DNA from: Clostridium sp. DSM 17811
GTDB taxonomy: Bacteria > Bacillota > Clostridia > Clostridiales > Clostridiaceae
Direction: 5' to 3'
DNA length: 64,000 nucleotides
Assembly: GCF_018861905.1 (NCBI RefSeq)
Contig: NZ_JAHLDU010000006.1
Coordinates: 124,001-188,000 of the forward strand
Shown here: positions 1-10,416 of the stretch, piece by piece
Numbering within the stretch: the first letter of the stretch is position 1
Layout: every line of letters begins with the position of its first letter
The notes under the pieces: model-generated
What the model was told of the DNA's origin: nothing
Databases searched by the model: none
The model's input: the letters and a program-made list of their open reading frames with translations, nothing else
Translations under genes and position numbers: made by a program

Positions 1-11
1 ATAATTTTAAT

Positions 12-1382
12 CTATACTATTTTTATAACTACTTTCTCGTCATCACATATAAGTTTAATTTGATTTCCTACGCGTGTTGTTTTTAATGTTACAGTGTGCC
101 CCCACAACTCATATATATACCTTAGAGTAGCCTCTGCATAAGTGCTGTTTAATTCTCTACCATCATAAACATGCTCGAGTATTAGCGTTTTGTCCTTTTG
201 AGACATTTCCGTTACTCTAATAATAGGGATCCCACCTGCTCCACAAGAACTAGCTAAAGTATTTCTAATACTTTTAAAGCCATTATCGTCAGCAACTTCT
301 TTAACTACATAATTTCCATTGGTAGCCGCATATTCAAATAGATTAAGTTCTTCACATAATTCCTTTGTTAAATACTTTCTTAAAAAGGATTCATCTCTCT
401 CTATTTCTCTAACTTCAAATATTTTATCCATTCCATATCTTTTTAAAATATCTTCAAATATTTTAAAACCTATGAAATATGGATTTATAGTTCCTTGCCC
501 AGGAGCTATAACATCATTCTGACGTTTAATAAATTCTAAATGAAGTCCCTCTGTTAATTTAAGCTGCTTCACTAAATTATAATGCCAAAAACTAGCCCAT
601 CCTTCATTCATTATTTTTGTTTCTATTTGAGGAATAAAATACGCAGTTTCTTGCCTTACAATTTCGAGTAAACTTTTTTCCCATTCCTCTATATCACCAT
701 ATTTTATTATAAAATATAAAAGATCTTCCTCAGGTTCTAATGGTATTTTATTTATCTCGGGAAATTCTAATTTTGCATATTTATCTAAATTATCATGAAC
801 TTTATTGTTCCTTTTATAATCATCCAAAATTCTTTGCTTTAAAACTTCATCAGTTATTCTCTTTGCCCCAACAACTCTATTCGTCTGAAACTTTATGGCA
901 TGGGCTGCATCTAGTATTCTCTCTACCTTTTCATATCCTATACTTGGGTCATTTATAAAACTTCTTACCTTATCCGCATGAAACTTAAACATTTCAACAG
1001 TAGATGCAGCTCTGGTTCCCTCCTTAAAAAGCCTATTGTTTTTAAAGAAATCATTATGCCCATAAACATGAGCTATAGTTAATATCTGTAATAAAAGCGT
1101 ATTTTCCTTCATTAAGTATGCAATGCAAGGATCAGAATTTATTACCATCTCATATGGTAATCCACTTAAATTATATTTATATGTTGTACTATTTTTTTCA
1201 TATGATTTACCAAAACTCCAATGTGGATAACTTGAAGGCATCCCAAAATAAGATTCGTAAGCTAACATATCTTTATATCCAATAATTTCGAATTCTTGAG
1301 GATAGTAATTAAGCCTTGTTTGTTTTACTATATCCTCAATTTTTTTATTCCAATCTTCTAAATCTTTTAAGGTATAGTACAA
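12..1382 (-). CDS. spoVR: SpoVR family sporulation protein
   Basis: A 456-residue protein of the SpoVR/YcgB family. In Bacillus spoVR is needed for normal spore cortex formation; the biochemical activity is not known. The family-typical segments PSSYPHWSFGK (about 49-59), HVYGHNDF (105-112) and NEGWASFWHY (259-268) are present, and their His/Glu residues could be metal ligands (inference). The start is a TTG preceded by GAGG five bases upstream; the yhbH stop overlaps this ribosome binding site, so the two are translationally linked. It is the last gene of prkA-yhbH-spoVR, the same trio as yeaG-yeaH-ycgB of enterobacteria. Length is slightly below the Bacillus protein, but both ends look complete. 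Confidence 0.93.
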   Translation of the reverse strand: MYYTLKDLEDWNKKIEDIVKQTRLNYYPQEFEIIGYKDMLAYESYFGMPSSYPHWSFGKSYEKNSTTYKYNLSGLPYEMVINSDPCIAYLMKENTLLLQILTIAHVYGHNDFFKNNRLFKEGTRAASTVEMFKFHADKVRSFINDPSIGYEKVERILDAAHAIKFQTNRVVGAKRITDEVLKQRILDDYKRNNKVHDNLDKYAKLEFPEINKIPLEPEEDLLYFIIKYGDIEEWEKSLLEIVRQETAYFIPQIETKIMNEGWASFWHYNLVKQLKLTEGLHLEFIKRQNDVIAPGQGTINPYFIGFKIFEDILKRYGMDKIFEVREIERDESFLRKYLTKELCEELNLFEYAATNGNYVVKEVADDNGFKSIRNTLASSCGAGGIPIIRVTEMSQKDKTLILEHVYDGRELNSTYAEATLRYIYELWGHTVTLKTTRVGNQIKLICDDEKVVIKIV

Positions 1383-1384
1383 AC

Positions 1385-2557
1385 TTACCTCACCCCATCC
1401 TTTTTCAACATATATTTAAGACCTTCCCATAAATCTTGTTTTTGCTTTATTTCGATTGAAAGAAAATTTTCATTAGTTACCGCCTTCGAAAACACATCTT
1501 TCATAGAAGCAGAATAATAACTATTCATAAGCTCCGCATAACCAAATAAATTACTTACGTCACAAATGTTTTTTGCAGCCTTTATAGCTTTTTCATTGTC
1601 TTCTTCCCAATTATCTCCATCACTTACGTAAAAAACATACACATTCCAATTATCAGGATTATATCTTTTATCAATTATTTCTAAAGCTTTATTTAGTCCA
1701 CTAGAAATATACGTACCTCCTGATTCAACTTTATGAAAAAAATCAACTTCATTTACTTCCTTTGCAACAGTTGTATGTGCAATAAAACTAACCTCTACAT
1801 TTGAGTATTTTGATTGAATAAATTGAGATAAAATAAAAAAGAATGAACGTGCTAAATATTTTTTTGTTGTATCCATTGATCCCGATACATCCATTACACA
1901 TAGAATAACTGCATTTGATTCTCTCTTCAAAACTTTTTCAACTCTATGATATCTTAAATCATCATTTTTGAAGGGCAATCTTTCAATTTTATTGCCCTTA
2001 TCTTCTTCCATTAAAGCTTTATTTTTCGCCTGCTGCCTTTTAATCTTTTCGGCTACTGTTCTTTTTTTAGCAAGACGTGGATTAATACCATGTTTTTGAT
2101 AACCCGCTCTTTTTAGACCATTCTCCGTTAGAACCTCTGAAAATTTCTTCTTATCCATTTCAGGAAGTTCTAAATCCTCTAAGAGATAATTCAGTGCATC
2201 TTCAAGGGTTATTTCAGTTTCATAGATATCTTCACCTTCTTTGTCTCCTGCTTTACCTCCTCCTTTTCCTTCCCCCTGTGCTTTTTCTTTTCCTATTACT
2301 TGATCTCTTTTTTCCGTGCCGTCACCGCTTGCAACTCCCCCCTTATTTTTACCAAAAATAAATTCATATTCCTTCAATCCTTTTATTGGTATTTTAATTT
2401 TTTTATCCTTACTTTGCCCAATAATACTCTCCTCTGACAATATATCTCCCAGATTTTCTTTAATAGATTTTTCAACAAGCTGACGGTGCCTTCGTCTGTC
2501 CTCCGAAGCTCTATCGTGCTCTATAGGAGTTACATTATAGTCTCTAAATATTGCCAT
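1385..2557 (-). CDS. yhbH: YhbH/YeaH family protein (DUF444)
   Basis: A DUF444 protein of about 390 residues. The C-terminal half is a von Willebrand factor A-like fold with the metal-site sequence VMDVSGSMD followed by a conserved GGTYISSG segment; the N-terminal part is charged, with a glycine/lysine-rich linker around residues 75-110. In Bacillus yhbH is a sporulation gene, and its enterobacterial homologue YeaH is co-transcribed with the kinase YeaG. The ATG at 2557 (MAIFRDYN) is chosen because AAGGAT lies just upstream and an upstream in-frame extension would run into prkA. It starts 5 bases after prkA stops. Its role with PrkA and SpoVR is inferred from context. Confidence 0.92.
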   Translation of the reverse strand: MAIFRDYNVTPIEHDRASEDRRRHRQLVEKSIKENLGDILSEESIIGQSKDKKIKIPIKGLKEYEFIFGKNKGGVASGDGTEKRDQVIGKEKAQGEGKGGGKAGDKEGEDIYETEITLEDALNYLLEDLELPEMDKKKFSEVLTENGLKRAGYQKHGINPRLAKKRTVAEKIKRQQAKNKALMEEDKGNKIERLPFKNDDLRYHRVEKVLKRESNAVILCVMDVSGSMDTTKKYLARSFFFILSQFIQSKYSNVEVSFIAHTTVAKEVNEVDFFHKVESGGTYISSGLNKALEIIDKRYNPDNWNVYVFYVSDGDNWEEDNEKAIKAAKNICDVSNLFGYAELMNSYYSASMKDVFSKAVTNENFLSIEIKQKQDLWEGLKYMLKKDGVR

Positions 2558-2561
2558 GATT

Positions 2562-4484
2562 CTAATCCTTCCATAAATTGTTAGCTGCATATTTTAGTAT
2601 TACATCACAACAATGATCACAATACCCATTAGCCTTCATTTGCTCAACCATTACATTATATTTTTCATCTTGATCTTTATCTCGAACTCTAGACCTAGTT
2701 ATAATTCTTGATAATTCTTTTACTGAACTTGTTAGTTTCTTTTCTATTGCTTCCTTCAAAGGCTCATAAGATTCATATTTAATTTTCCCACCATTTCTAA
2801 CTACATAAAACATATATGAAGTTACATCACTTCTAAAACCCTTAGATGAGCTCACAGATATTCCAATTTGTTCTTCTATTGACCTCATAAATGATTCATC
2901 AGCCTTAAGTTCCTCACCAGTAGCTTTATCCTTTAATTTCGCCTTATTCACAAAAGCTTCTGCATTATCTATATAGTTATCAAATAAACTTTCGGCTTGT
3001 TCCTTGTAGCTGTGTATAAAAGCCTTAGTTACTTCTTTCTCTAATATTTTGTTATATTCTTTTCTAATACTATCTTGAATAAAGCCCATATACTTCTTCT
3101 TCTCATCTTCAGCTATATCCATTTCCCTAACAGACTTAATTATACTTTCCATAATACTTAGTGGATTTATACAATCCGAATCTGAATCCGAAATAGCATT
3201 ATCAATAGCCTTTACTATAAATCTTGTAGAAATTCCATGCATACCCTCGTCCAGGCCCGCTTCTTCTCTTAATTCACTAATATCTATTTTCTGAGTAGTT
3301 CCATTTTCTACTATTTCTTCACCGTTATATATCTTAAGCTTTGTTATAGGATCTACCTTATTGGATGGTTTAAACCTTGAGAGCAATGCGAACATTGCAG
3401 CAATTTCAATGGTATGTGGTGCTATGTGAGGTTTAAAATTACTCTTTTTAAGTATCTTATCGTATATTTTAATTTCTTCATTTAGCTCAAGGCAATAAGG
3501 AACCTCGACCTTTACAATTCTATCTAAAATAGCTTCATTCGTATGATCAGATTTAAATCTATTCCATTCTGCTTCATTAGAATGGGCAATAATTATACCA
3601 TCAAAGTAAATCATGGAACCCTTTCCTGGTGATGGTATCGATTTTTCTTGAGTTGCGGTTATTATTGTATGAAGATATTCAACATCATTTTTAAATACTT
3701 CTATAAATTCTACCATTCCTCTATTACCAACATTAAATGCTCCATTAAGAGAAAAAACTCTTGGGTCATCCTCTGAATACATATCCATTTTGGATATATC
3801 AACTGAGCCTGTTAAAATTGAAGTATCTTGATTATTAGGATCAACCGGTGGGACAACACCTATGCCCTTTCTTGATCTTACTGAAAATGATGTAGTGGTA
3901 ACAGGGAACTTTTCATATTCTCCATTGTATTCATTAATTAATTTATATTTACATGCTGGGCAAAGATCCCCTTCAATTTTCACATTGAGCATTTCTCCAA
4001 TTTTGCCTCTGAGATGTTTTGGTATTAAATGAAGTGGCTCTTCATTCATAGGGCATCCCTTTAAAACATATACTGGATCCGTATTTTCAAAAGCATTCTT
4101 TAAAGCTTCCACAAGTGATGACTTTCCAGCACCTACTGGTCCCGCTAAATACAATACTTGCCTAGATTCCTCTCCCTTCATGGATGCAGAATAAAAGTAA
4201 CTAACCAGTTTCATTAATACTTTGTCAATTCCAAAAAAGTCATCTTTAAAAAATGCATATCTTTTTATAATATCATTACCATATATTTTTCTTATTCTTG
4301 GATTTTCTTCTGGTTTTAATGTTTCATATCCACCTTTTATTATTGTGTCATACATCCTCTTATGCGATAACTTAGCCTTATCAGGATCTGCTTTAATAAT
4401 ATCTAAATATTCTAAAAAAGTTCCTTCAAATTTATCTTTGGCCTTGTTTCCTCTATCATTTTCTATTATGTTTTTAAAATCCAT
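2562..4484 (-). CDS. prkA: PrkA family serine protein kinase / AAA+ ATPase
   Basis: A 640-residue PrkA protein. It has an N-terminal AAA domain with Walker [10 protein letters not shown] (115-123), a CPAC pair (175-178) in a likely zinc-binding insertion, and a C-terminal kinase-like region ending in a Cys-rich segment (GYCDHCC). In Bacillus PrkA supports sporulation through sigma-K-dependent expression; ATPase, protease or kinase activity has been reported or proposed for family members. It is the first gene of the prkA-yhbH-spoVR operon. A GGGGG run lies 6-10 bases before the ATG. The 197 bases upstream to the divergent side hold no convincing gene and must contain the promoter. Confidence 0.94.
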   Translation of the reverse strand: MDFKNIIENDRGNKAKDKFEGTFLEYLDIIKADPDKAKLSHKRMYDTIIKGGYETLKPEENPRIRKIYGNDIIKRYAFFKDDFFGIDKVLMKLVSYFYSASMKGEESRQVLYLAGPVGAGKSSLVEALKNAFENTDPVYVLKGCPMNEEPLHLIPKHLRGKIGEMLNVKIEGDLCPACKYKLINEYNGEYEKFPVTTTSFSVRSRKGIGVVPPVDPNNQDTSILTGSVDISKMDMYSEDDPRVFSLNGAFNVGNRGMVEFIEVFKNDVEYLHTIITATQEKSIPSPGKGSMIYFDGIIIAHSNEAEWNRFKSDHTNEAILDRIVKVEVPYCLELNEEIKIYDKILKKSNFKPHIAPHTIEIAAMFALLSRFKPSNKVDPITKLKIYNGEEIVENGTTQKIDISELREEAGLDEGMHGISTRFIVKAIDNAISDSDSDCINPLSIMESIIKSVREMDIAEDEKKKYMGFIQDSIRKEYNKILEKEVTKAFIHSYKEQAESLFDNYIDNAEAFVNKAKLKDKATGEELKADESFMRSIEEQIGISVSSSKGFRSDVTSYMFYVVRNGGKIKYESYEPLKEAIEKKLTSSVKELSRIITRSRVRDKDQDEKYNVMVEQMKANGYCDHCCDVILKYAANNLWKD

Positions 4485-4681
4485 TTAATACCCCCTAAGA
4501 TAAAATTATTTTTAATAATATTAAATATATGCAAGAGCATACCCCCAAAATGATTAAAAATAAAAAACTTATGAAAATTTTAAAATACCACTATAGAATA
4601 AACTTTTTAAAATTTTATAATCCTTCAATAAATATACAATCAAAAAAAACACAAGCCCACTGTAAATGTGAGCTCGCATTT

Positions 4682-5899
4682 TTAATTATCAAATCTATCA
4701 ACTTGAAATAGCTTTAAATCCTCATTGTATTTACCTAAATATAAATCACTAAGCATTCTTCCGCCGAGCATTGAAAATAATATTCCATTTGCACCATACC
4801 CCAAACAATACCACAACTTATGATTATCTGGGTCTTTTCCTATAAACCCCAAATTATCTTTTGTAGATGCAAATGCACCACAATATTTATATTCTACTTC
4901 TATACCTTTAATATCGTTAAACATGAATTTTAACCTTTGCTCCAATATATCATATTTGTCCTTTGCAGCTTTTTCATTAAATATATCTGGTACAAATCTT
5001 ATATCCTCTCCACCTATAATTATTCTATTATCCTCAGTGGTTCTATAATAATTATATGGTGAATTGTTATCACGGATAAGTGCTCTTTTGTACCAACCTG
5101 AAAAGTCGCTAACAGGTTTTGTCGCCAAATTAAAAGTAGTAGTTTTAGTTCCAAAATTCCTTTTACTAAACAATCCTGTATTGTACCCAGTAGCTACTAT
5201 AATTATCTTTCCCTTTACTTTATAACCATAAGTAGTATAAGCGAGCACGCCACTATTTTCGTAATTCACAGCTGTGACCTCTGTGTTCTCATAAATTCTA
5301 ACTCCTTTTTTTAGGCTTATATCAATAAGTTCATGCGTATACTTATATGAATCAAATTGTGCACCACCATTATTACTATAAACTCCAGCTTTCAAATCAA
5401 AACTAAAAGGATTACTAGTTTCATCAATAAAATCCACATCAAATCCATTTTCTTTTCTAATTCTATATTCTTCGTAAATCTCATTAATTTCTAATTTTTT
5501 AGAAGTATATAATAACGTGTCTTTTCTTCTATAATCACATTTATTTCCATATTGATTTATAATATTATCTATCTCATTTAAAGCTTTTAATCCCAATTCA
5601 TAGGATCTTATTACATTGTTTTTGGTTGTAGCTTCCATTAAATCATTGAGGTTATCATCTAGTTCGTACTGAAGTAATGATGTTGTCACGCCTGTACTAC
5701 AATAACCTATTCTATTTTTCTCGAGTATGACACTTTTGATATTTGCTTTTGAAAAGTAATATCCTAAAATACTTCCTGTAACTCCACCTCCTACTATTAT
5801 CACATCGGTTTCAATATTTTCTGTTAAATATTCATACTGCTTTGGTACTTTATTTGTTTTCGTGAATATAGGTTCTCCTTGTACATATTGTAAATTCAT
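4682..5899 (-). CDS. FAD-dependent oxidoreductase (DAO family)
   Basis: A 405-residue amino-acid-oxidase-like (DAO superfamily) flavoprotein. The FAD dinucleotide fold is clear: VIIVGGGVTG at 33-42 and the ribose-binding Glu at 60 (VILEK). A second conserved glycine segment near the C-terminus (WYCLGYGANGILFSMLGG) closes the FAD site. It resembles clostridial proteins annotated as glycine/D-amino-acid oxidases; as an anaerobe's enzyme it more likely acts as a dehydrogenase with an unknown acceptor. There is no Rieske domain at the C-terminus, unlike some close relatives. It is monocistronic, and the substrate cannot be assigned from sequence. Confidence 0.85.
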   Translation of the reverse strand: MNLQYVQGEPIFTKTNKVPKQYEYLTENIETDVIIVGGGVTGSILGYYFSKANIKSVILEKNRIGYCSTGVTTSLLQYELDDNLNDLMEATTKNNVIRSYELGLKALNEIDNIINQYGNKCDYRRKDTLLYTSKKLEINEIYEEYRIRKENGFDVDFIDETSNPFSFDLKAGVYSNNGGAQFDSYKYTHELIDISLKKGVRIYENTEVTAVNYENSGVLAYTTYGYKVKGKIIIVATGYNTGLFSKRNFGTKTTTFNLATKPVSDFSGWYKRALIRDNNSPYNYYRTTEDNRIIIGGEDIRFVPDIFNEKAAKDKYDILEQRLKFMFNDIKGIEVEYKYCGAFASTKDNLGFIGKDPDNHKLWYCLGYGANGILFSMLGGRMLSDLYLGKYNEDLKLFQVDRFDN

Positions 5900-6186
5900 T
5901 GTATACCACCTAACTAATTATATTTTATAAACTATCCGAATTGACTCTAATTTAATAATGCAATCCACTTATTAACTTTGAATATAGTGTTTCTTAATCA
6001 ATATTCCTATATGCATATAATAAATATTAAGATTTAAATATCCTATTTGTTATTTTGTATACCATAATTTTTTTATGTTACAATATAAATTAAAGTGCCT
6101 AAAAATATAAAATGCAAATAAGATTTACTTTTTATTTTATATTATCATAGCTCTTTTATATAGATGACAAAAGGAGATGTTTAGGT

Positions 6187-7404
6187 TTGAAAAAGTTGTA
6201 CTATGAAGATCAATATAGAACAGAATTCACAGCTGAAATAGTAGATATAATTGAAAAAAATAGCAAATATCATGTTGAATTAAATGGAACATATTTTTAC
6301 CCAAAAGGTACTGGCCAGCCAAGCGATACAGGACATATAAATGGGTCTTTAGTTATAAGCGTATACGAAGAAAACAATAAAATATATCACATATTAGAAG
6401 TGAAACCTTTAAAAATTCATAAGGTTAAATGTAATATAAACTTTGATTTACGATATGATTATATGCAGCAACATTTAGGTCAACATATCCTCACGGCCTG
6501 TATTTCTAATTTATTTAATCTAACTACTATTGGTTTTAACCTTGGTTTAACTTCTTCAACTATTGATCTTGATAAAGGTATTTGTGCCCAAGAAATTAAA
6601 GATTGCGAGAAAAAGGCTAATGATATAGTTAATAAAAACATTAAAATAGAGACCCTAAATTTAACAAACTCAGAACTAAAAAAATTATCACTAAAAAAGG
6701 TTCCAGTAAAACCTGGTGAAAAAATTAGGGTTGTGAAAATCGCTGATATTGATATTTTCCCATCCCAAGATATATATCCAAATTCTACTATAGAAGTCCA
6801 ATTAATTAAAATTATAAAATTTGAAAAATATAAAACTGGGGTAAGAATTGAATTTATATGTGGACAAAGAGCAGTTTCTGATTATATTTCAAAATTTGAA
6901 GCCATTGAGAGAATGTCTAAACTCCTATCTTGCAATAATGCTACGGTTATATCTAAAGTTGAGAATCTTACTGATGAGCTTAATAAGGCACTTACTACGA
7001 GTAGAGTACTAAGTGCAACAGTTGCTACATATGAAGTTCAAAATATGTTAAAAGAAGCTGAAAAAATAGATGATGTTAGGATACTTAAATTCATTTATGA
7101 TAAAATGGACCTAAAATATGCTACCATGTTAGCAACAAAATTAGTAACCTCGCCAAAAGTTATAGTTTTATTTGGGGTAAAACTTCAAGATAAAGCAAAC
7201 CTCTTGTTCATGTGTTCGAAAGATTTAAAAATTATAAGAATGGATTCCCTTTTAAAAGATGCAATAACTCTTATAGATGGCAAGGGTGGTGGAAGTGAAT
7301 TTTCTGCACAAGGTGGCGGAAAAAATAATAACAATTTGGATTCCACGCTTGATTATGCCTTAAGTAAAATTAAAGAAAATATAATGTCTAGTTCAAAAAA
7401 TTAG
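6187..7404 (+). CDS. AlaX-like alanyl-tRNA editing domain protein with incomplete zinc site
   Basis: A 405-residue stand-alone homologue of the alanyl-tRNA synthetase editing (SAD) and DHHA1 regions, the AlaX-L type that normally hydrolyses Ser- or Gly-tRNA(Ala). Seen: YPKGTGQPSDTG (38-49), the HLGQH zinc half-site (His96, His100), ICGQRA (224-229) and a C-terminal DHHA1 glycine-rich stretch near 363-375. The second half-site, normally Cys-x3-His (CGGTH), reads SQDIY here: Ser193 and Tyr197 replace Cys and His. Two of the four zinc ligands are therefore missing, and editing may be lost or altered. Start is TTG with GGAG upstream. Monocistronic. Confidence 0.82.
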   Translation: MKKLYYEDQYRTEFTAEIVDIIEKNSKYHVELNGTYFYPKGTGQPSDTGHINGSLVISVYEENNKIYHILEVKPLKIHKVKCNINFDLRYDYMQQHLGQHILTACISNLFNLTTIGFNLGLTSSTIDLDKGICAQEIKDCEKKANDIVNKNIKIETLNLTNSELKKLSLKKVPVKPGEKIRVVKIADIDIFPSQDIYPNSTIEVQLIKIIKFEKYKTGVRIEFICGQRAVSDYISKFEAIERMSKLLSCNNATVISKVENLTDELNKALTTSRVLSATVATYEVQNMLKEAEKIDDVRILKFIYDKMDLKYATMLATKLVTSPKVIVLFGVKLQDKANLLFMCSKDLKIIRMDSLLKDAITLIDGKGGGSEFSAQGGGKNNNNLDSTLDYALSKIKENIMSSSKN

Positions 7405-7510
7405 ATATTAATTTGTTTTGTGAGTAGATTATTTAGAGTTAGTCCTTGATAATAAAATCTCTAACTCCATATAATCCTTCAATTTAAGTTTTACCATCAA
7501 TTGCTACACC

Positions 7511-8734
7511 CTACTCTTTTTTATTTAGAATTTTTGGTACTTTAGATGCTCGAAGTCTGTGTGCATAATGCATTTCTGATCCTAATAATGGCCTAGCATA
7601 ATTTATAAATGCTTCAGTCACATTATTGCATGCGCTATTAATAAAATTATCAGGCATTACCTTTGTCTTGCCTGCTACTAGGTCTAGTGGAGTAAGTCTA
7701 TAATCTACAGAATAATGTCCTGTTCTATGAATAGTAATTGAACCACCAACATTATCCCAAAGTGCATACTGTGCAGCTTTTTCTCCTACTTCTCGGGCTT
7801 CGTTTCTATCTACATCGGAGACACATCCCATAAAACATCTTTGAGGATATCCGAATGTATCTGATCTAACTCTTTTAATATTTAAATTTTTCCTAATGTA
7901 CTTACCTAAAAGATCACCTAATGCTCCTGTTCCTGAAAGTTGGATATTTCCATGATCATCTTTTTCTACTCTTTCCATGAGATTTGCGATTATTGGTACT
8001 CCTTTTTCATCCTGAATACCTTCTGAAACAGCAATTACACATCTTCCATATTTATCATAAACATTTTTTACATCCGTTAAAAATTGTTCTATCTTAAAAA
8101 CTCTTTCAGGTACATATATTAAATGCGGTCCGTCATCTTCGTACTTTTTAGCAAGGGCTGCGGCGGCCGTCAAAAAACCTGCATGACGTCCCATTACTAC
8201 TCCTATATAAATTCCTGGTAACGCTCTATTATCAAGATTAGCTCCAATAAATGCATTGGTAATATATTTAGCTGCAGATCCATATCCAGGAGTATGGTCA
8301 TTAATCATGAGATCATTGTCTATAGTTTTTGGTATATGAATTGCTCGAAGTTCATAATTTGAAATTATAGCTTGCTGATTTACTATTCTAACTGCATCTG
8401 ATGAGTCATTTCCTCCAATATAAAAAAAATATCTTATTTCATGAGCTTTAAGGACCTTAAATATTTCCTTACAATATTCCTCATCTGGTTTATCTCTTGT
8501 AGACAAAAGTGCAGATGATGGAGTCATTGCAACCTGCTCTAAATTATGAGTAGTCTCACGGCTAAGATCATGGAGATTTTCATTAACTATCCCATTTACT
8601 CCATTTATAGCACCATAGACTTTTGTTACCTGCGCAAATTTTCTTGCTTCTAAAACCGCACCAACTAGAGATTGATTAATAACAGCAGTTGGTCCACCAC
8701 CTTGTGCAATTAAAACTTTACCTTCAATTATCAT
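7511..8734 (-). CDS. pfp: 6-phosphofructokinase, probably pyrophosphate-dependent
   Basis: A 407-residue phosphofructokinase-family enzyme of glycolysis. The N-terminal phosphate loop is GGGPTAVINQS (12-22). GGND (107-110) stands where ATP enzymes have GGDG, and PKTIDNDL (135-142) carries the Lys that marks PPi use rather than the Gly of ATP-PFK. GRHAGF near 185 is also family-typical. By these rules the donor is predicted to be pyrophosphate, which would make the step reversible; this is inference from motif residues. GGGGG upstream of the ATG is a strong ribosome site. Single gene, downstream of the thiE terminator. Confidence 0.88.
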   Translation of the reverse strand: MIIEGKVLIAQGGGPTAVINQSLVGAVLEARKFAQVTKVYGAINGVNGIVNENLHDLSRETTHNLEQVAMTPSSALLSTRDKPDEEYCKEIFKVLKAHEIRYFFYIGGNDSSDAVRIVNQQAIISNYELRAIHIPKTIDNDLMINDHTPGYGSAAKYITNAFIGANLDNRALPGIYIGVVMGRHAGFLTAAAALAKKYEDDGPHLIYVPERVFKIEQFLTDVKNVYDKYGRCVIAVSEGIQDEKGVPIIANLMERVEKDDHGNIQLSGTGALGDLLGKYIRKNLNIKRVRSDTFGYPQRCFMGCVSDVDRNEAREVGEKAAQYALWDNVGGSITIHRTGHYSVDYRLTPLDLVAGKTKVMPDNFINSACNNVTEAFINYARPLLGSEMHYAHRLRASKVPKILNKKE

Positions 8735-8897
8735 ATTTATAGCTCCCCCTTATAATTTCATGCCAGTACTCTTTTAAAATTATTCTACTATATATTGTTA
8801 TTTTAAATTACATTAATATATTTTACTTGTTACAATATATATATATTATAGTACATTTGTATTTTATTACATTAATCATATATATAAACGCAATATA

Positions 8898-8931
8898 AAA
8901 GCCTAATAGATTATTTATCATATTAGGCTTT
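8898..8931 (-). terminator. intrinsic terminator after thiE
   Basis: An 11-bp perfect inverted repeat (AAAGCCTAATA / TATTAGGCTTT) with a 12-base loop lies 36 bases beyond the thiE stop on the minus strand and separates the thi operon from the phosphofructokinase gene. Confidence 0.75.
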
Positions 8932-8966
8932 ATATATTTTGATCCCCTATTTAATTTTCTTTACCT

Positions 8967-9590
8967 TTATTTCATTACCGCTACTAATTTCTCTGTTGCT
9001 TCTTTTATACATTTTTTCGCAAGAATATCTGAAATCACAGCTACTCCATCAATATTTGCTCTCTTTAATAAATTAACATTTTTATTTGTAATTCCACCAA
9101 TAGCAACTACAGGAATTGATATATTATCTTTTATTTCTTTTAAGCAGTGCACAGAAACAGCACTTGCATCATCTTTAGTAGTTGTAGGAAACATTGCACC
9201 AACACCAACATAATCTGCCCCTTCTTTTTCTGCCTCTCGCGCTTCCTCAACTGTTGATGTAGAAATTCCAATTATCTTATCATTTCCTATTATACTTCGT
9301 GCAATGCTTGCTGGCATATCGCTTTGCCCCAAATGAACCCCTGCAGCATCTATAGCTAAAGCAATATCTATTCTATCATTTATAATCAGTGGTACATTAT
9401 ATTTGTCAGTAACTTTTTTAACCTTTGATGCAATATTATAAAATTCTAAAGTACTTATATCCTTTTCTCTAAGTTGAACTAATGTAGCTCCACCTTTTAT
9501 TGACTCTTCTACTGCAGTATATATATCTGTATCCACAAGCATTTCTCTATCTGTAAGAAGATAAAGACTGTAATTTATTTTATTCTTCAT
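8967..9590 (-). CDS. thiE: thiamine phosphate synthase
   Basis: A 207-residue TIM-barrel enzyme that joins HMP-pyrophosphate and HET-phosphate to make thiamine phosphate. Visible motifs are LVQLREKD, INDRIDIALAIDAAGVHLGQ, GVGAMFPTTTKDDA (phosphate-binding loop) and VVAIGGI. Length is normal for ThiE. It is the last gene of the operon, overlapping thiM by 11 bases, and is followed by a terminator. Expression should follow the TPP riboswitch upstream of thiW. Confidence 0.96.
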   Translation of the reverse strand: MKNKINYSLYLLTDREMLVDTDIYTAVEESIKGGATLVQLREKDISTLEFYNIASKVKKVTDKYNVPLIINDRIDIALAIDAAGVHLGQSDMPASIARSIIGNDKIIGISTSTVEEAREAEKEGADYVGVGAMFPTTTKDDASAVSVHCLKEIKDNISIPVVAIGGITNKNVNLLKRANIDGVAVISDILAKKCIKEATEKLVAVMK

Positions 9591-10416
9591 TTATCTTGCT
9601 CCTTTTATTTATTTCTATATCGCATAAATTGTACATAACATCTATCATTTTCACCCTAAAAGTTCCTGGACCTTCGATCCTTTTATCTAACCTTTCGTAT
9701 GCTGTTTCACCTGCTATCCCCATTGAAACGACTCCTGCAAGCGCAGCTATTAAATTATTTCCTCCTGCCCCTAAATAACAACCAATAACTGCAGTACACA
9801 TACACCCAGTACCTGTAACCCTCGACATCATTTTATGACCATTTGATGTGGTGTAAAGAGTTTTACCATCGGTTATAATGTCTACCTCGCCTGTTATAGC
9901 TACAACTGTTCCAAATTTAATAGCAAATTTTCTTGCCATTTCCTTCGTTTTTGTAAATTCGTTACTGCTTACATCAAAGCTCTCAGAAGCATCCACACCT
10001 CTTGTCACAGTATCAATACCATATATTATTTTTATTTCAGACAAATTCCCTCTTATTACTGCTAGTTTGACCTCGCTTATAATCCTTTTACAGACTTCTG
10101 TTCTATAAGATGTTGCCCCTGCTCCAACAGGATCTAGGATAACAGGGATCTTTAACTCATTTGCCCTTTTTCCTGCCTTTATCATAGACTCTACACTTCT
10201 ACTATTTAGCGTTCCTATATTTATAACAAGTGAAGATGAAAGTGATACCATCTCAAGAACTTCATTAATATCATCTGCCATAACAGGAGACCCACCAATA
10301 GCCAGTGTAATATTAGCACAATCATTAACAGTAACATAATTCGTTATCTGGTGAACTAAAGGTGTCTTTTCTCTTAAATCATCTAATAATTTAATTATTA
10401 TATTGTTAATTTCCAT
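9580..10416 (-). CDS. thiM: hydroxyethylthiazole kinase
   Basis: ThiM phosphorylates the thiazole alcohol HET for salvage into thiamine. About 278 residues with the ribokinase-like ThiM signatures PLVHQITNYV, GGSPVMADD, LDPVGAGAT and the C-terminal anion hole VTGTGCMCTAV. The ATG at 10416 is preferred: GGAGG lies 11 bases before it, inside the end of cytX; an in-frame TTG at 10434 contains that ribosome site and is unlikely to be used. It overlaps cytX by 19 bases and thiE by 11, so the genes are translationally coupled. Confidence 0.95.
   Translation of the reverse strand: MEINNIIIKLLDDLREKTPLVHQITNYVTVNDCANITLAIGGSPVMADDINEVLEMVSLSSSLVINIGTLNSRSVESMIKAGKRANELKIPVILDPVGAGATSYRTEVCKRIISEVKLAVIRGNLSEIKIIYGIDTVTRGVDASESFDVSSNEFTKTKEMARKFAIKFGTVVAITGEVDIITDGKTLYTTSNGHKMMSRVTGTGCMCTAVIGCYLGAGGNNLIAALAGVVSMGIAGETAYERLDKRIEGPGTFRVKMIDVMYNLCDIEINKRSKINEE

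Noticed and set aside
4529-4711. 60-residue open frame on the plus strand after prkA's start region
   Set aside because: Very Lys/Asn-rich from AT bias, no good ribosome site, runs into the opposing oxidoreductase gene; no family resemblance.
7431-7480. Possible terminator after the AlaX-like gene
   Set aside because: Only a 6-bp AGTTAG / CTAACT pairing with a long loop and no U run; too weak.
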